Below, piece by piece: positions 25,076 through 33,894 of a stretch of 64,000 nt of DNA. The DNA lies in NCBI GenBank assembly GCA_016860845.1, contig BOKF01000011.1, forward strand, positions 124,001 through 188,000. Direction: 5' to 3'. The notes under the pieces were generated by a model, which was not told the origin of the DNA, searched no databases, and saw only the letters and a program-made list of their open reading frames with translations. Position 1 is the first letter of the stretch. Each line of letters opens with the position of its first letter. Source of the DNA: Chloroflexota bacterium. Its GTDB lineage: Bacteria > Chloroflexota > Anaerolineae > 4572-78 > J111. The translations under genes were made by a program, and so were the position numbers.

Positions 25076-25147
25076 GGTAAAGGTCGAAAACCTTGAGAAA
25101 GTAAATTTTAAGTCACCGGCTAATTTTATGGTTAATGGAGGAGAACT

Positions 25148-26572
25148 ATGAAAAAAGTAAACTATCTTATCAGTCTGTTGGCGCTGCTGGCGCTCATCTT
25201 GACCCTGGCGCCAGCTCCCGTGTTAGCCCAAAGTGAGGTCGTCTGCGAGTCAGATGTGATTGTCCAGGCAGATGATTGGCTGTCGAAGCTGGCCGACAAA
25301 TTTTACGGCGACCCGCTGGCCTTTCAGGCCATTGCCGATGCCACCAACGCCATGAATGCGACTGACAGCAGCTATGCCAAGATTGATAATGTCAACGTCA
25401 TTGAAGTGGGCTGGAAGCTGTGCATTCCCACCGCTGAGGGCGCTCAAGCCGCATTAGGCGCGGAACGGCCCGTTCAGGTTTCGATCCTGAACCAGGAAAT
25501 GACCAAAGAAGAAATCGCGGCAGCCATCGCGGCTGAGGGCAGTGTGGTGGTGGGTAACTGGACTTACACTGCCAACGACACCCTGGTCGAGCAGTTTCAG
25601 CAGTATGTTAAAGACACCTACGGGGTGGATGTCACTCTGACCTACGAAGGCAGCCAATCGCCCAGCACCTACCTGACCAACCTCTACGCTGCCCAGAAAG
25701 CCGGCAATCCTGCGCCTTATGATGTGCTGGCAATTGAGGAAAATTACTGGGCCGATGCCATGAAGCAGGATGCTGTCGCCGAGTTCCTGCCCTCCGGATT
25801 GGTGCCGAACCAGGCCCTGGTTTCGCAGAAATTCCAGCGTGTACCCACGGCCATTGCTTTCCAGGCGACGGCCTTCCCGGCAATTATCTACAGCAAGAGC
25901 CGCGCCGGTGAGCTGACCAAAATCGCCGACCTGGCCGACCCGCGCTTCCAGGGCAGGATCACCCTACCGCTGCCGGGCGACATCACTGCCGGCGGTTTTT
26001 TAGTAACCGTTGCGACCGAAATGGGCAAGGATTACAAAGACCCGCAGCAGATGGTTGAAGTGGTAGATTGGGTAGTGGATAACCTGGGGCCAAACGTGCT
26101 TAAATATACCAGCGACAGCTCCGAGATGCAGCAACTGCTACGCTCCGGTGCGGTTGACGCCGTCGGCTTCTGGAACTCGCTGGCCCGCCTGGAATACCTC
26201 GGCGGCAATGACGATGCGGCCATGCTGATCCCACCAACCGGTGTTTACCCGGCCAACGGCTACCTCTGGATTGCCAAGGGCGCGCCCCATCCGGTCCTGG
26301 CCCAAATTTTCATCAACTGGCGCATCAGCCCCGAAGTCCAGTTCCCCAACAATTGGGGCATTGAGAATGGCCCCTGGGCGGAGCTGCAAGAAGGTTTCCT
26401 GGGGCCGGGCTATGGTGAGGAGCTAATTCCCGCCTGGATCCAGGATAATTACTACGACTTCTACCCCACGTCTCAACAGATTGACGAGCTATTCTTGCCC
26501 CTGGATTGGGAAGCTTATAACGGTGGTTTTGACACCTGGATGAATCACTACGCCGAGCGGTTAGGACAATAG
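25148..26572 (+). CDS. extracellular solute-binding protein with N-terminal LysM-like domain (PotD-like)
   Basis: A 474-residue exported receptor of a spermidine/putrescine-type ABC transporter. A signal peptide (residues 1-28, ending VLAQS) is followed by a LysM-like domain at about 36-97 (DDWLSKLADKFYGDPLAFQA ... VIEVGWKLCIP). A type-2 periplasmic binding domain starts near residue 135 (GSVVVGNWTYTANDTLVEQF). Later DLADPRFQGRITLPLPGD and NWRISPEVQ fit the family. TATGGTTAATGGAGGAGA provides a strong ribosome-binding site. A LysM-like module could tether the receptor to glycan in a monoderm-like envelope. The first gene of the transport operon; ligand unknown. Confidence 0.88.
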   Translation: MKKVNYLISLLALLALILTLAPAPVLAQSEVVCESDVIVQADDWLSKLADKFYGDPLAFQAIADATNAMNATDSSYAKIDNVNVIEVGWKLCIPTAEGAQAALGAERPVQVSILNQEMTKEEIAAAIAAEGSVVVGNWTYTANDTLVEQFQQYVKDTYGVDVTLTYEGSQSPSTYLTNLYAAQKAGNPAPYDVLAIEENYWADAMKQDAVAEFLPSGLVPNQALVSQKFQRVPTAIAFQATAFPAIIYSKSRAGELTKIADLADPRFQGRITLPLPGDITAGGFLVTVATEMGKDYKDPQQMVEVVDWVVDNLGPNVLKYTSDSSEMQQLLRSGAVDAVGFWNSLARLEYLGGNDDAAMLIPPTGVYPANGYLWIAKGAPHPVLAQIFINWRISPEVQFPNNWGIENGPWAELQEGFLGPGYGEELIPAWIQDNYYDFYPTSQQIDELFLPLDWEAYNGGFDTWMNHYAERLGQ

Positions 26573-26575
26573 TTG

Positions 26576-26639
26576 AATGAGTGAATGGCGAATGGCGAAT
26601 TGTGCAGCTTCATCTGGCTATTCGCTCATTCGCCATTCG
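26576..26639. repeat. intergenic hairpin (GCGAATGGCGAAT word)
   Basis: GAATGAGTGAATGGCGAATG words on the left are mirrored by CATTCGCCATTCG on the right. The same word family appears at 10143 and 56906. Confidence 0.75.
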
Positions 26640-26652
26640 AAGGAGCTAACAG

Positions 26653-27540
26653 ATGGCCCAAGACCTTGCCCCGGCCATTACCGATATTTCCAACACCGAT
26701 ACTGCTGAGCGACGCTGGCAGCTAAAACCGGCGTTGTTGTTACTGCCTGCCATTCTGATTACGCTGCTGTTCCTCTTCTATCCGCTGGCATTTATTGTGT
26801 TGATGAGCTTCACCGAGAAAGACAGCTTTCTTTCACTCGCCGGACCCACTTATACCTTAAAAAACTATGCCGATATGGTCGGCCGCTATGCCCCCAATGT
26901 CGGCGTAACCATTCAATTGGCCGGGCTGGCCACGCTGGTGGACCTGATTTTGGGCTTTCCATTTGCCTACATTCTGGTGCGTAAGGTGCGCTACCGTGAC
27001 ATTGTGCGCGGTTTTATGGTTTTTCCGATGTTCGGCGCGCTGTACATTGCCTTTGGACTGCGCTTTATTCTGCTGCCCGGCGGCTGGCTGTCGCCTCTAC
27101 TGGATTTATTGGGCTTGCAGGGGACACAGCTTCTCTACGGCCTGCCCTCGGTTGTTTTTGCCATGGCTATCTTCACCTTTCCCTTCATGGTCATGAACGT
27201 CGGCGCGGCCTTGAGCAATGTGGACCCAACCCTGGAAGAGGCTTCAGTTTGCCTGGGCGCTAAACCCTGGCAGACCTTTTGGCGGGTGGTGCTGCCACTG
27301 ACCCGCTCCGGCCTGATTGCCGGGATGCTGATGTGCTTTGGTTGGAATGTCGGCGCTTTTGCCGAACCGCTGCTACTGGGCTCATTGAACGAGCAGCGCA
27401 CCCTGGCCTGGACGCTCTACCAGCGCGGCGTGATTCAGCTTGACTACGGCCTGTCCACAACCATGGGTGTCGTCCTGATGATTCTCGCCTTTACCGTTAA
27501 CTATGCCTCGCTGCGCTACTCGCGGGGTGGTTTGGTGTAG
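26653..27540 (+). CDS. ABC transporter permease (PotB-like)
   Basis: A 295-residue inner-membrane permease with six predicted helices. The first helix is about residues 28-50 (LLLLPAILITLLFLFYPLA in part). The EAA loop is seen as EEASVCLGAKPWQTFWRVVLPLTRSGLIAG (read in parts), the ATPase contact typical of the spermidine/putrescine/2-aminoethylphosphonate class. It forms a heterodimer with the next permease. Confidence 0.93.
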   Translation: MAQDLAPAITDISNTDTAERRWQLKPALLLLPAILITLLFLFYPLAFIVLMSFTEKDSFLSLAGPTYTLKNYADMVGRYAPNVGVTIQLAGLATLVDLILGFPFAYILVRKVRYRDIVRGFMVFPMFGALYIAFGLRFILLPGGWLSPLLDLLGLQGTQLLYGLPSVVFAMAIFTFPFMVMNVGAALSNVDPTLEEASVCLGAKPWQTFWRVVLPLTRSGLIAGMLMCFGWNVGAFAEPLLLGSLNEQRTLAWTLYQRGVIQLDYGLSTTMGVVLMILAFTVNYASLRYSRGGLV

Positions 27541-27542
27541 AA

Positions 27543-27586
27543 CAGTAATCAGTGAACAATCTTCACTGGCAACTGATTACTGGCAA
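27543..27586. repeat. intergenic hairpin (CAGTAATCAGTG word)
   Basis: CAGTAATCAGTGAACAATC on the left is mirrored by CACTGGCAACTGATTACTGG on the right, between the two permease genes. Confidence 0.6.
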
Positions 27587-27617
27587 CTATGTACTCCCTT
27601 GAAGGAATGTACTAAAA

Positions 27618-28457
27618 ATGACAACTACAACATTACACCCAACTTCAGAGAAGCGTAGCTCCTGGCTTTCCCGTCGGCGGTTGGGCGATATTTTGAGCCA
27701 TGCCTATATCTGGCTGTGTTTGTTTATCTTTGTAGCCCCATTTCTGGCCTTATTTAACTATTCTTTGCAAAGAGGCACTACGGGCGTTTACACTCTGAGC
27801 AATTACAGTTATATTTTCGGCAGCTTCGTTGACAATTTGCTCACCAGCCTGAGAGTGTCGGCGTTGGCCATCAGTTTGAATTTATTGATCACGCTGCCAG
27901 CAGCGTATGCCCTGGTCCGCTTTGAGTTTCCAGGCAAACGCATCATTTTATCGGCCTTGACCTTACCCCTGTACACGCCAGCGCCCGTCCTTGGCCTGGG
28001 CCTGGTTTTGGCCTATAACTTTACCTATCGTTTGACCAACTCGATCTGGGGCTTGGTCTTTGCCATGGTCGTCGGTACGTTCCCATTGATGCTCATTCCA
28101 ATTGTGGTGGCCATGAAAGACCTGCCACTGGTTTTTGAAGAAGCCGCCCACTGCCTGGGTGCGACCCGCCTGCAGACCTACTTCAGAATTGTCCTGCCTT
28201 TGATCGGGCCGGGTATTAGCGCCGGCATTTTGCTGTCATTTATCATCGTTTTTAACGAGTACCTGGTTACCCTCTTTGTTGCCGCACCTGATGTGACCAC
28301 TGCCCCGCTGCGGGTGTTCAATCTGGTTCGCACCGCCGGTATCCAGAATACCACAGCAGCCCTGGCGGCTTTTATGCAAATCATTTCCTTCACCGCGGTT
28401 ATTCTTTTCTTCCGTCTTTTTGGCTCGCGCTATTTGAAGGGGACATATCTGATTTAG
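27618..28457 (+). CDS. ABC transporter permease (PotC-like)
   Basis: A 279-residue permease with six helices. EEAAHCLGATRLQTYFRIVL is the EAA loop, followed by PLIGPGISAGILLSFIIVF. It is the second transmembrane subunit of the LysM-SBP transporter and lies between the PotB-like and PotA-like genes. Confidence 0.93.
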   Translation: MTTTTLHPTSEKRSSWLSRRRLGDILSHAYIWLCLFIFVAPFLALFNYSLQRGTTGVYTLSNYSYIFGSFVDNLLTSLRVSALAISLNLLITLPAAYALVRFEFPGKRIILSALTLPLYTPAPVLGLGLVLAYNFTYRLTNSIWGLVFAMVVGTFPLMLIPIVVAMKDLPLVFEEAAHCLGATRLQTYFRIVLPLIGPGISAGILLSFIIVFNEYLVTLFVAAPDVTTAPLRVFNLVRTAGIQNTTAALAAFMQIISFTAVILFFRLFGSRYLKGTYLI

Positions 28458-28488
28458 AAACGGATTTGGATTATTACACCGTATAAGA

Positions 28489-28530
28489 ATGCGTAAAACG
28501 TAATGAATTACGCATCACGCATTACGCATC
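28489..28530. repeat. intergenic hairpin (ATGCGTAA word)
   Basis: ATGCGTAAAACGTAATGAA is mirrored by TTACGCATCACGCATTACG words. A CTTACGTTTTACGAGG extension at 28565 lies directly before the PotA-like gene. Confidence 0.65.
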
Positions 28531-28588
28531 ATCATTTTGCTTTAAAAATTGCAGTTGTCTAAATCCTTACGTTTTACGAGGAAAAACA

Positions 28589-29662
28589 ATGTCTCGTGTT
28601 CGTCTGGTAAATATTAGCAAGCATTACGGCGCTACGGTCGCCGTTGAGCACGTCAACCTGGATGTGGCCGAGGGGGAGTTTGTCACACTGCTGGGGCCTT
28701 CCGGCTGCGGCAAAACGACTACGCTGCGGATGATTGCCGGGCTGATTGAACCGACAGCCGGGAAGGTCTATTTTGACGATCAGGATATGACCAATCTGCC
28801 GCCCAACGCCCGGAATATTGGCTTTGTCTTTCAGTCGCCGGCCCTGTTCCCCCACATGAGCGTCGCCGATAATATTGGCTTTGGCCTGTCGGTGAAAGGC
28901 CGGTCCAAGGCGGAGATTAAAGATAGGATTGCCGAAATGCTCAAGCTGGTGGATTTAATCGGCTACGGCGACCGGCTGCCCCGCCAGCTCTCCGGCGGCC
29001 AGCAGCAGCGCGTCGCCCTGGCCCGTGTTCTGGCCACCGACCCGCGCGTCCTCCTCTTCGACGAACCCCTTTCGGCCCTGGACCGCAACCTGCGCGAAAC
29101 CCTGAAGTACAACATTTTGGAGTTGCAGCGCCGCACCGGCAAGACGGCCATCTACGTGACCCACGACCAGTCTGAGGCATTCGCCATCTCCGACCGGATT
29201 GCGGTGATGAATCACGGCTTGATTGATCAAATCGGCACGCAGACCGAAATTTATCTCCACCCGCAGAGCGATTTTGTGGCCGAATTTATTGGGGCCAACA
29301 ACCGCCTGGAAGGCCAGATTACGGCGCTGAGCAGCGAGGTCACGACCGTGCAGACCTCGACTTTAACCATGCAATGCCCTACCCGGGTCGGCTTAAAAAT
29401 TGGCGATGCTGTTGTGGCTTATGTCCGGCCAGAAGACATCAAAGTGCTGCCCAACGGCGACAGCAGCGCCTATCGCAATATCGTCGAGGGCACGGTTGAG
29501 CAGATTATTTTTGAAGGCGCCACCGCCCAACTTCGGGTTGAGGTGGGCAGCGAGAGGTTGCGGGTTGACGTGGCCGGCGGCGAGCGGCTGAAACTGCTGG
29601 ATCATCGCGGCCACATTCGCCTCGGCTTCAACGAAGTGACCCTCATTCCCGCCAGTGCTTAG
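28589..29662 (+). CDS. ABC transporter ATP-binding protein (PotA-like)
   Basis: A 357-residue ATPase. Walker A is GPSGCGKTT (near residue 36), the Q-loop region is [14 protein letters not shown], the signature is [15 protein letters not shown], and Walker B is [12 protein letters not shown]. The C-terminal third is a TOBE-type regulatory domain ([12 protein letters not shown]). It completes the four-gene importer 25148-29662. A 29696-29792 element and a convergent SDR follow. Confidence 0.94.
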   Translation: MSRVRLVNISKHYGATVAVEHVNLDVAEGEFVTLLGPSGCGKTTTLRMIAGLIEPTAGKVYFDDQDMTNLPPNARNIGFVFQSPALFPHMSVADNIGFGLSVKGRSKAEIKDRIAEMLKLVDLIGYGDRLPRQLSGGQQQRVALARVLATDPRVLLFDEPLSALDRNLRETLKYNILELQRRTGKTAIYVTHDQSEAFAISDRIAVMNHGLIDQIGTQTEIYLHPQSDFVAEFIGANNRLEGQITALSSEVTTVQTSTLTMQCPTRVGLKIGDAVVAYVRPEDIKVLPNGDSSAYRNIVEGTVEQIIFEGATAQLRVEVGSERLRVDVAGGERLKLLDHRGHIRLGFNEVTLIPASA

Positions 29663-29695
29663 GGTTATGGGCTGGTTGACCTCAACCTCCTGGTT

Positions 29696-29792
29696 CATGT
29701 CATTTCGAGCGATAGCGAGAAATCCCCGATACGTCGTCTTATGGCCAACGTTCAAAGGGATTTCTCCCCGCTTCACGGGTCGAAATGACATG
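29696..29792. repeat. MITE-like element with 13-bp terminal inverted repeats (copy 2)
   Basis: Ends CATGTCATTTCGA and TCGAAATGACATG are perfect inverted copies. An internal AAAGGGATTTCTCCC/AGAAATCCCC pairing is also present. It is homologous to 12123-12195 and architecturally similar to 49280-49375. It lies between two convergent genes. Confidence 0.8.
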
Positions 29793-29801
29793 CAAAAAAT
29801 A

Positions 29802-30557
29802 TTAGAACGTCAACTGCCCGCCATCAATTACTAACTGGTGGCCGGTGATAAAACCGGAATCGGTCGAGGCCAGGTAGGCCACTGCGGCAGCAACTTCCTC
29901 CGGCTCGCCAAAGCGATTGAGCGGAATTTTTTTGAGATATTCGGACGATGCGGCCGGGTCAGCCCACAACGGCTGGCTCAGGCGGGTCTTGATCAGGCCG
30001 GGGCAGACACTGTTTACCCGGATATTGTAGGGCGCCAGGTCAATGGCCATGGTCATGGTCAACCCGACCACCCCAAACTTGGAGGCATTGTAAGCGGCAT
30101 AATCGCCTTCGCCGACCAGCCCATTGGTAGAGGCCATGTTGACAATCCGCCCGGCAAGCCCCCGCTCGACCATGTGCCGGGCCACAATTTGGGAGCACAG
30201 AAAAACGCCGGTCAGGTTGATGTTCAGGGTCCGCTGCCACTGTTCATCGGTCAGGCGCAGAAAATGCGCGGCAAAGCCGGTCCCGGCAATGTTGGCCAGC
30301 ACATCCACGTGATCGTATCTCTCCAGGGCAGCAGCTAACATCTTTTCGATGTCTGCCCGGGAGGTCACATTCACCGGCACGGCCAGGGCCTCACCCTTCT
30401 CCGCTCGAATAGACCCCACGACTTCTTCCGCCGGTTCCCGGTCAATATCGGCGACGACCACCGCCGCCCCTTCACTGGCCAGCCGGCGGGCCGTAGCCGC
30501 CCCGATGCCTCGCCCGCCGCCGGTCACTATTGCTACTTGATTCTCGAAACGCCGCAT
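29802..30557 (-). CDS. short-chain dehydrogenase/reductase
   Basis: A 251-residue classical SDR. VTGGGRGIGAATAR near residues 11-24 is the cofactor loop, LANIAGTG replaces the usual NNAG, and YNASKFGVVGL carries the catalytic Tyr and Lys. The C-terminus ends YLASTDSGFITGHQLVIDGG. It is convergent with the PotA-like gene and divergent from the GntR regulator at 30695, so that regulator may control it. The substrate is unknown; sugar or polyol is plausible. Confidence 0.9.
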   Translation of the reverse strand: MRRFENQVAIVTGGGRGIGAATARRLASEGAAVVVADIDREPAEEVVGSIRAEKGEALAVPVNVTSRADIEKMLAAALERYDHVDVLANIAGTGFAAHFLRLTDEQWQRTLNINLTGVFLCSQIVARHMVERGLAGRIVNMASTNGLVGEGDYAAYNASKFGVVGLTMTMAIDLAPYNIRVNSVCPGLIKTRLSQPLWADPAASSEYLKKIPLNRFGEPEEVAAAVAYLASTDSGFITGHQLVIDGGQLTF

Positions 30558-30623
30558 GCTCTTCTCCTATTTTGAATATAGCGCCCTAAATTATAGTCCT
30601 ACGCCCGTAATTCAACCAACCTC

Positions 30624-30671
30624 TTGACAAAATTCAGATTTAGTCGTACTATATAGAAGTTGTCATACAAC
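30624..30671 (+). promoter_or_regulatory. promoter and operator of the HutC-type regulator
   Basis: TTGACA at 30624 and TACTAT at 30647 are 17 bp apart. Just downstream, GTTGTCATACAAC at 30659-30671 is a 5-bp-arm inverted repeat, a plausible GntR/HutC operator for autoregulation. Confidence 0.6.
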
Positions 30672-30694
30672 CATACGACATTACCTTTCCTGCC

Positions 30695-31420
30695 GTGCTA
30701 AAACGCAGCCCTTCCCTAACTGAACAGGCCAAATCTTACCTCAAGCAGCGCATCGTTAACGCTGAATTTGAAGACGGCCGGATTCCCTCCGAAACCGACC
30801 TGGCCAACGAATTAGGCGTCAGCCGGACCACTATCCGCGATGCCCTGAGCCGGCTGGAATTGGAAGGGGTGATCTATCGCAAACAGGGCGCGGGAACCTT
30901 TGTCAACGAAGCCGGTTTGCAGCTCAAATCCCGCCTGGAAGAAATCTGGGGCTACGAAACGATGCTCGAAGCCCACGGTTATACCCCCACCACTCGGATT
31001 ATCAGGGTGGACCAGCAGCCCGCCGATTCTAAAATTGCTCAGGAACTCAACCTGCCGCCCGGCGCTCCCCTCCTTATCATCCAAAAGCTCTTTCTGGCCG
31101 ATGATCAGCCGGTCATTTTTACCATCAATCACCTGCCCGTTGACCTGATCAAGCTGCCCCACACCCGCGCCGATTTCAACCTGCCCATGTACCACTTTCT
31201 GCCCGAATTTTGCCAGCAGCACCTGGCCTACTACCTGAGCGAAATTGTGCCGCTGAACGCCTCGGCTGAACTGGCCGAGATGCTGCATCTGCAGCCCACC
31301 AAGGCTTTGCTGTGTTTTGAAGAAATCGGCTATAACCAGGACAACCTGCCCATCCTCAAAGCCTATTCCTATTTTAGAGATGATTTACTGCGCCTGCGCC
31401 TGATCCGGCGAGAAACGTAA
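30695..31420 (+). CDS. GntR-family transcriptional regulator, HutC/UTRA subfamily
   Basis: A 241-residue regulator that starts with GTG. The winged helix contains IPSETDLANELGVSRTTIRDALSRLELEGVIYRKQGAGTFV (read in parts), and the UTRA effector domain fills the rest (GYTPTTRIIRV, LIIQKLFLADDQPVIF, ALLCFEEIGYNQDN). The gene is the first before the M20/carbamoyltransferase/carbamate kinase set, so it probably senses a metabolite of that pathway. Confidence 0.92.
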   Translation: MLKRSPSLTEQAKSYLKQRIVNAEFEDGRIPSETDLANELGVSRTTIRDALSRLELEGVIYRKQGAGTFVNEAGLQLKSRLEEIWGYETMLEAHGYTPTTRIIRVDQQPADSKIAQELNLPPGAPLLIIQKLFLADDQPVIFTINHLPVDLIKLPHTRADFNLPMYHFLPEFCQQHLAYYLSEIVPLNASAELAEMLHLQPTKALLCFEEIGYNQDNLPILKAYSYFRDDLLRLRLIRRET

Positions 31421-31423
31421 AAA

Positions 31424-31486
31424 AGGAGTAGGGAGTAAGGAGTAGGAAGTAGGGATATGTCCTTTACTCCTTACTCCCTACTCCCT
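31424..31486. repeat. intergenic hairpin (GGAGTAGGGAGTA word)
   Basis: GGAGTAGGGAGTAAGGAGTA on the left is mirrored by TACTCCTTACTCCCTACTCC on the right. The same family recurs at 33785 and 51754. Confidence 0.8.
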
Positions 31487-31508
31487 CATTATTGAAAGGA
31501 AAATTTTT

Positions 31509-32726
31509 ATGATTAACTCTTCCCTCACCCAAAAATTACACAACGAGGTCGAAAAACGGCGCGAAACCATCATCCAGTTTTTGCGCGACATCTGCGCTAT
31601 CCCCAGTATGGACAGCCAGATTGGCCCGGTCGGCGAGCGAATAGCCGAGGAGATGCGCCAGCTCGGTTTTGACGAGGTCCGCTTCGACAAGATGGGCAAC
31701 ATCTTTGGCCGGGTTGGCCACGGTTCTACGATCATCGTCTACGACAGCCACATTGACACCGTCGGCGTCGGCGACCCGGCGGCTTGGCAGTGGGACCCGT
31801 TCCAGGGCAAAATCGAAGATGGCGTCTTCTACGCCCGCGGGGCGTGCGATGAAAAAGGTTCGACCCCCGGCATGGTTTACGGTATCGCCCTGGCCCGCGA
31901 CCTGGGCCTCTTCTCCCCCGACGAATACACCCTCTACTACTTCGGCAACATGGAAGAGTGGTGCGACGGCATTGCCCCCCACAGCTTTGCCGAAGCCGAT
32001 CCCAAAGTCAAGCCCGATTTCGTGGTCATCGGCGAGCCAACCCGGATGCAGGTCTATCGCGGCCACAAGGGCCGGCTGGAGATGAAAATTACGGCCAAAG
32101 GCAAAAGCGCCCACGCTGCCTCCAACCACCTCGGCGATAACGCCATCTACAAGATGCTGCCGATCATCGAGGCCATCAGCAAGCTGGAACCGGAGTTGGG
32201 CGATCACGAATTTCTGGGCCACGGCAAAATCACCGTCAGCGATATGAAGGTCAGCACGCCCTCGATCAATGCCGTGCCGGATGAATGCACCATCTTTATT
32301 GACCGGCGCATGACCTTTGGCGAGAGCAAGGAGAGTGTCAAAGCCCAACTGGAAGCCCTCATCCCCGCCAACCAGAAAGACAAGATCAAGCTGGAAGAGC
32401 TGTTTTACGATGAACCTAGCTACACCGGCTTTGTTTTCCCCGTAGACAAATATTTCCCGGCCTGGGCTTTTGAGGAAAGCCATCCGCTGGTGGTCGCCGG
32501 GCAAAAGACCCGCCAGGCCATCGGCCTGCCCGAAGCCCCCAGCAGCAAGTGGAACTTCAGCACCAACGGCATCTACTGGGCCGGCAAAGCTGGGATTCCC
32601 TCCATCGGCTTTGGCCCTGGCGACGAAGTCACCGCCCACACCACCGAAGACAGCGTCTCGTTGGAGGATGTGGTCAAGGCGACGGAGTTCTATGCCCTGC
32701 TGCCGGCGATGTTAAAGGAAGGCTGA
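31509..32726 (+). CDS. ygeY: M20-family metallohydrolase (YgeY-like)
   Basis: A 405-residue zinc amidohydrolase/peptidase. Metal ligands can be placed: the H and D of DSHIDTVGVGD, D of GACDEKG, EE of NMEEWCDG, and D/E of GEPTRM. The M20 lid domain is residues about 185-300. The GEPTRMQVYRGHKG and SINAVPDECTIFIDRR segments resemble YgeY (selenium metabolism-linked hydrolase) and ArgE/DapE. The order M20 hydrolase, carbamoyltransferase, carbamate kinase matches the E. coli ygeW-ygeX-ygeY-yqeA neighbourhood, now tied to anaerobic purine breakdown. The symbol is by resemblance. Confidence 0.85.
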   Translation: MINSSLTQKLHNEVEKRRETIIQFLRDICAIPSMDSQIGPVGERIAEEMRQLGFDEVRFDKMGNIFGRVGHGSTIIVYDSHIDTVGVGDPAAWQWDPFQGKIEDGVFYARGACDEKGSTPGMVYGIALARDLGLFSPDEYTLYYFGNMEEWCDGIAPHSFAEADPKVKPDFVVIGEPTRMQVYRGHKGRLEMKITAKGKSAHAASNHLGDNAIYKMLPIIEAISKLEPELGDHEFLGHGKITVSDMKVSTPSINAVPDECTIFIDRRMTFGESKESVKAQLEALIPANQKDKIKLEELFYDEPSYTGFVFPVDKYFPAWAFEESHPLVVAGQKTRQAIGLPEAPSSKWNFSTNGIYWAGKAGIPSIGFGPGDEVTAHTTEDSVSLEDVVKATEFYALLPAMLKEG

Positions 32727-32770
32727 GTCTAAGGCTGAGGCTTAGTAATCATTTTCTTAGCCTTAGCCTC
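32721..32770. repeat. intergenic hairpin (CTAAGGCTGAGGCTTAG word)
   Basis: GCTGAGTCTAAGGCTGAGGC on the left is mirrored by CTTAGCCTTAGCCTC on the right. Confidence 0.7.
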
Positions 32771-32806
32771 TCATAAAATAAGACACACAATAAAGGAGAA
32801 CAAACT

Positions 32807-33784
32807 ATGCAAACGCATCTACGCGGTCGTGACCTGATCACGACCCAAGAATGGACCCGCGATGAAGTGGACACAATTATGGATTTGGCGCTGGACCTGA
32901 AACGCGCTCGCGCCGTTGGCCGCGACCATGCCTATCTGCGCGACAAAGCCCTGGCCATGCTCTTTTTCTTCAGCAGCACTCGCACCCGGGCCAGCTTTGA
33001 GGCCGGCATGGCCCAGTTGGGCGGTCATGGCGCGTTTATTGACAGCGACACCACCCAGATCAGCCACGGCGACACGGCCAAAGAAATCGGCGAGATTTTT
33101 GGCCGCTACTTCGACGGCATCGCCATCCGCCAGTGCGACTGGGGCTTTGGGAACAAGTACATCCGCGAGGTCGCCGAGGCCAGCCGCGTCCCCGTGTTGA
33201 ACATGCAGTGTGACGTGTACCACCCCTTCCAAATCCTGGCCGACTTGATGACCATCATCGAGAAAAAGGGCGACCCGCGCGGCAAAACCATCGCCGTCAG
33301 CTATGCCTACGCCAGCAGCTATCAAAAACCGCTCAGCGTGCCGCAGAGCCTGATCCTGCTGATGACCCGCTACGGCATGAATGTCCGCCTGGTCCACCCG
33401 CCGGAGTTCAAACTGATGCCCGACATCGTTCAGCAGGCCAAGGATAACGCCCGCAAGCACAACGGCAGCTTTGAAGTGATGGACGACATGGACGCCGGCT
33501 TCAAAGACGCCGACGTGGTTTATCCCAAGAGCTGGGGCTGCTGGATGACGACCGAGGACGTGCAAGAGAGTGTCGAAATTGGTCGAAAATACTCAAGCTG
33601 GATCACCGACGAGCGCCGCATGGCCCTGGCCAAACCCGACGCCATTTACATGCACTGCCTGCCCGCCGACCGCAATATCGAAGTGACCGACGGGGTCATT
33701 GATGGCCCGAATTCGGTGGTCTACGATGAAGCTGAAAATCGCCTGCACGTGCAAAAAGCCGTCATGGCGCTGACCATGAGCTAA
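32807..33784 (+). CDS. ygeW: carbamoyltransferase (YgeW-like, ornithine/aspartate transcarbamylase superfamily)
   Basis: A 325-residue enzyme that transfers or phosphorolytically releases a carbamoyl group. The carbamoyl-phosphate loop is FSSTRTRASFE and the C-terminal motif is HCLPAD, where ornithine transcarbamylases have HCLPR. CDVYHPFQILADLMTI is the Q-loop equivalent of HPxQxLAD. The segment KTIAVSYAYASS and the second-domain pattern resemble the knotted YgeW group rather than ArgF. With the next carbamate kinase gene it can convert a ureido compound to carbamoyl phosphate and then ATP, ammonia and CO2 (inference). Confidence 0.86.
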   Translation: MQTHLRGRDLITTQEWTRDEVDTIMDLALDLKRARAVGRDHAYLRDKALAMLFFFSSTRTRASFEAGMAQLGGHGAFIDSDTTQISHGDTAKEIGEIFGRYFDGIAIRQCDWGFGNKYIREVAEASRVPVLNMQCDVYHPFQILADLMTIIEKKGDPRGKTIAVSYAYASSYQKPLSVPQSLILLMTRYGMNVRLVHPPEFKLMPDIVQQAKDNARKHNGSFEVMDDMDAGFKDADVVYPKSWGCWMTTEDVQESVEIGRKYSSWITDERRMALAKPDAIYMHCLPADRNIEVTDGVIDGPNSVVYDEAENRLHVQKAVMALTMS

Positions 33785-33879
33785 GAGGTAAGGAGTAAGG
33801 ATTAGGGAGTAAGGATTAGGGGAAAAAACTTCCCCTTACTACTTACTCCCTACTACCTACTCCCTATTCCCTACTACCT
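33785..33879. repeat. intergenic hairpin (GGTAAGGAGTAAGG word)
   Basis: Tandem GGAGTAAGGATTAG words on the left are mirrored by CTTACTACTTACTCCCTACTACC on the right (read in parts). Confidence 0.8.
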
Positions 33880-33894
33880 GAACAGGAGAGATTA

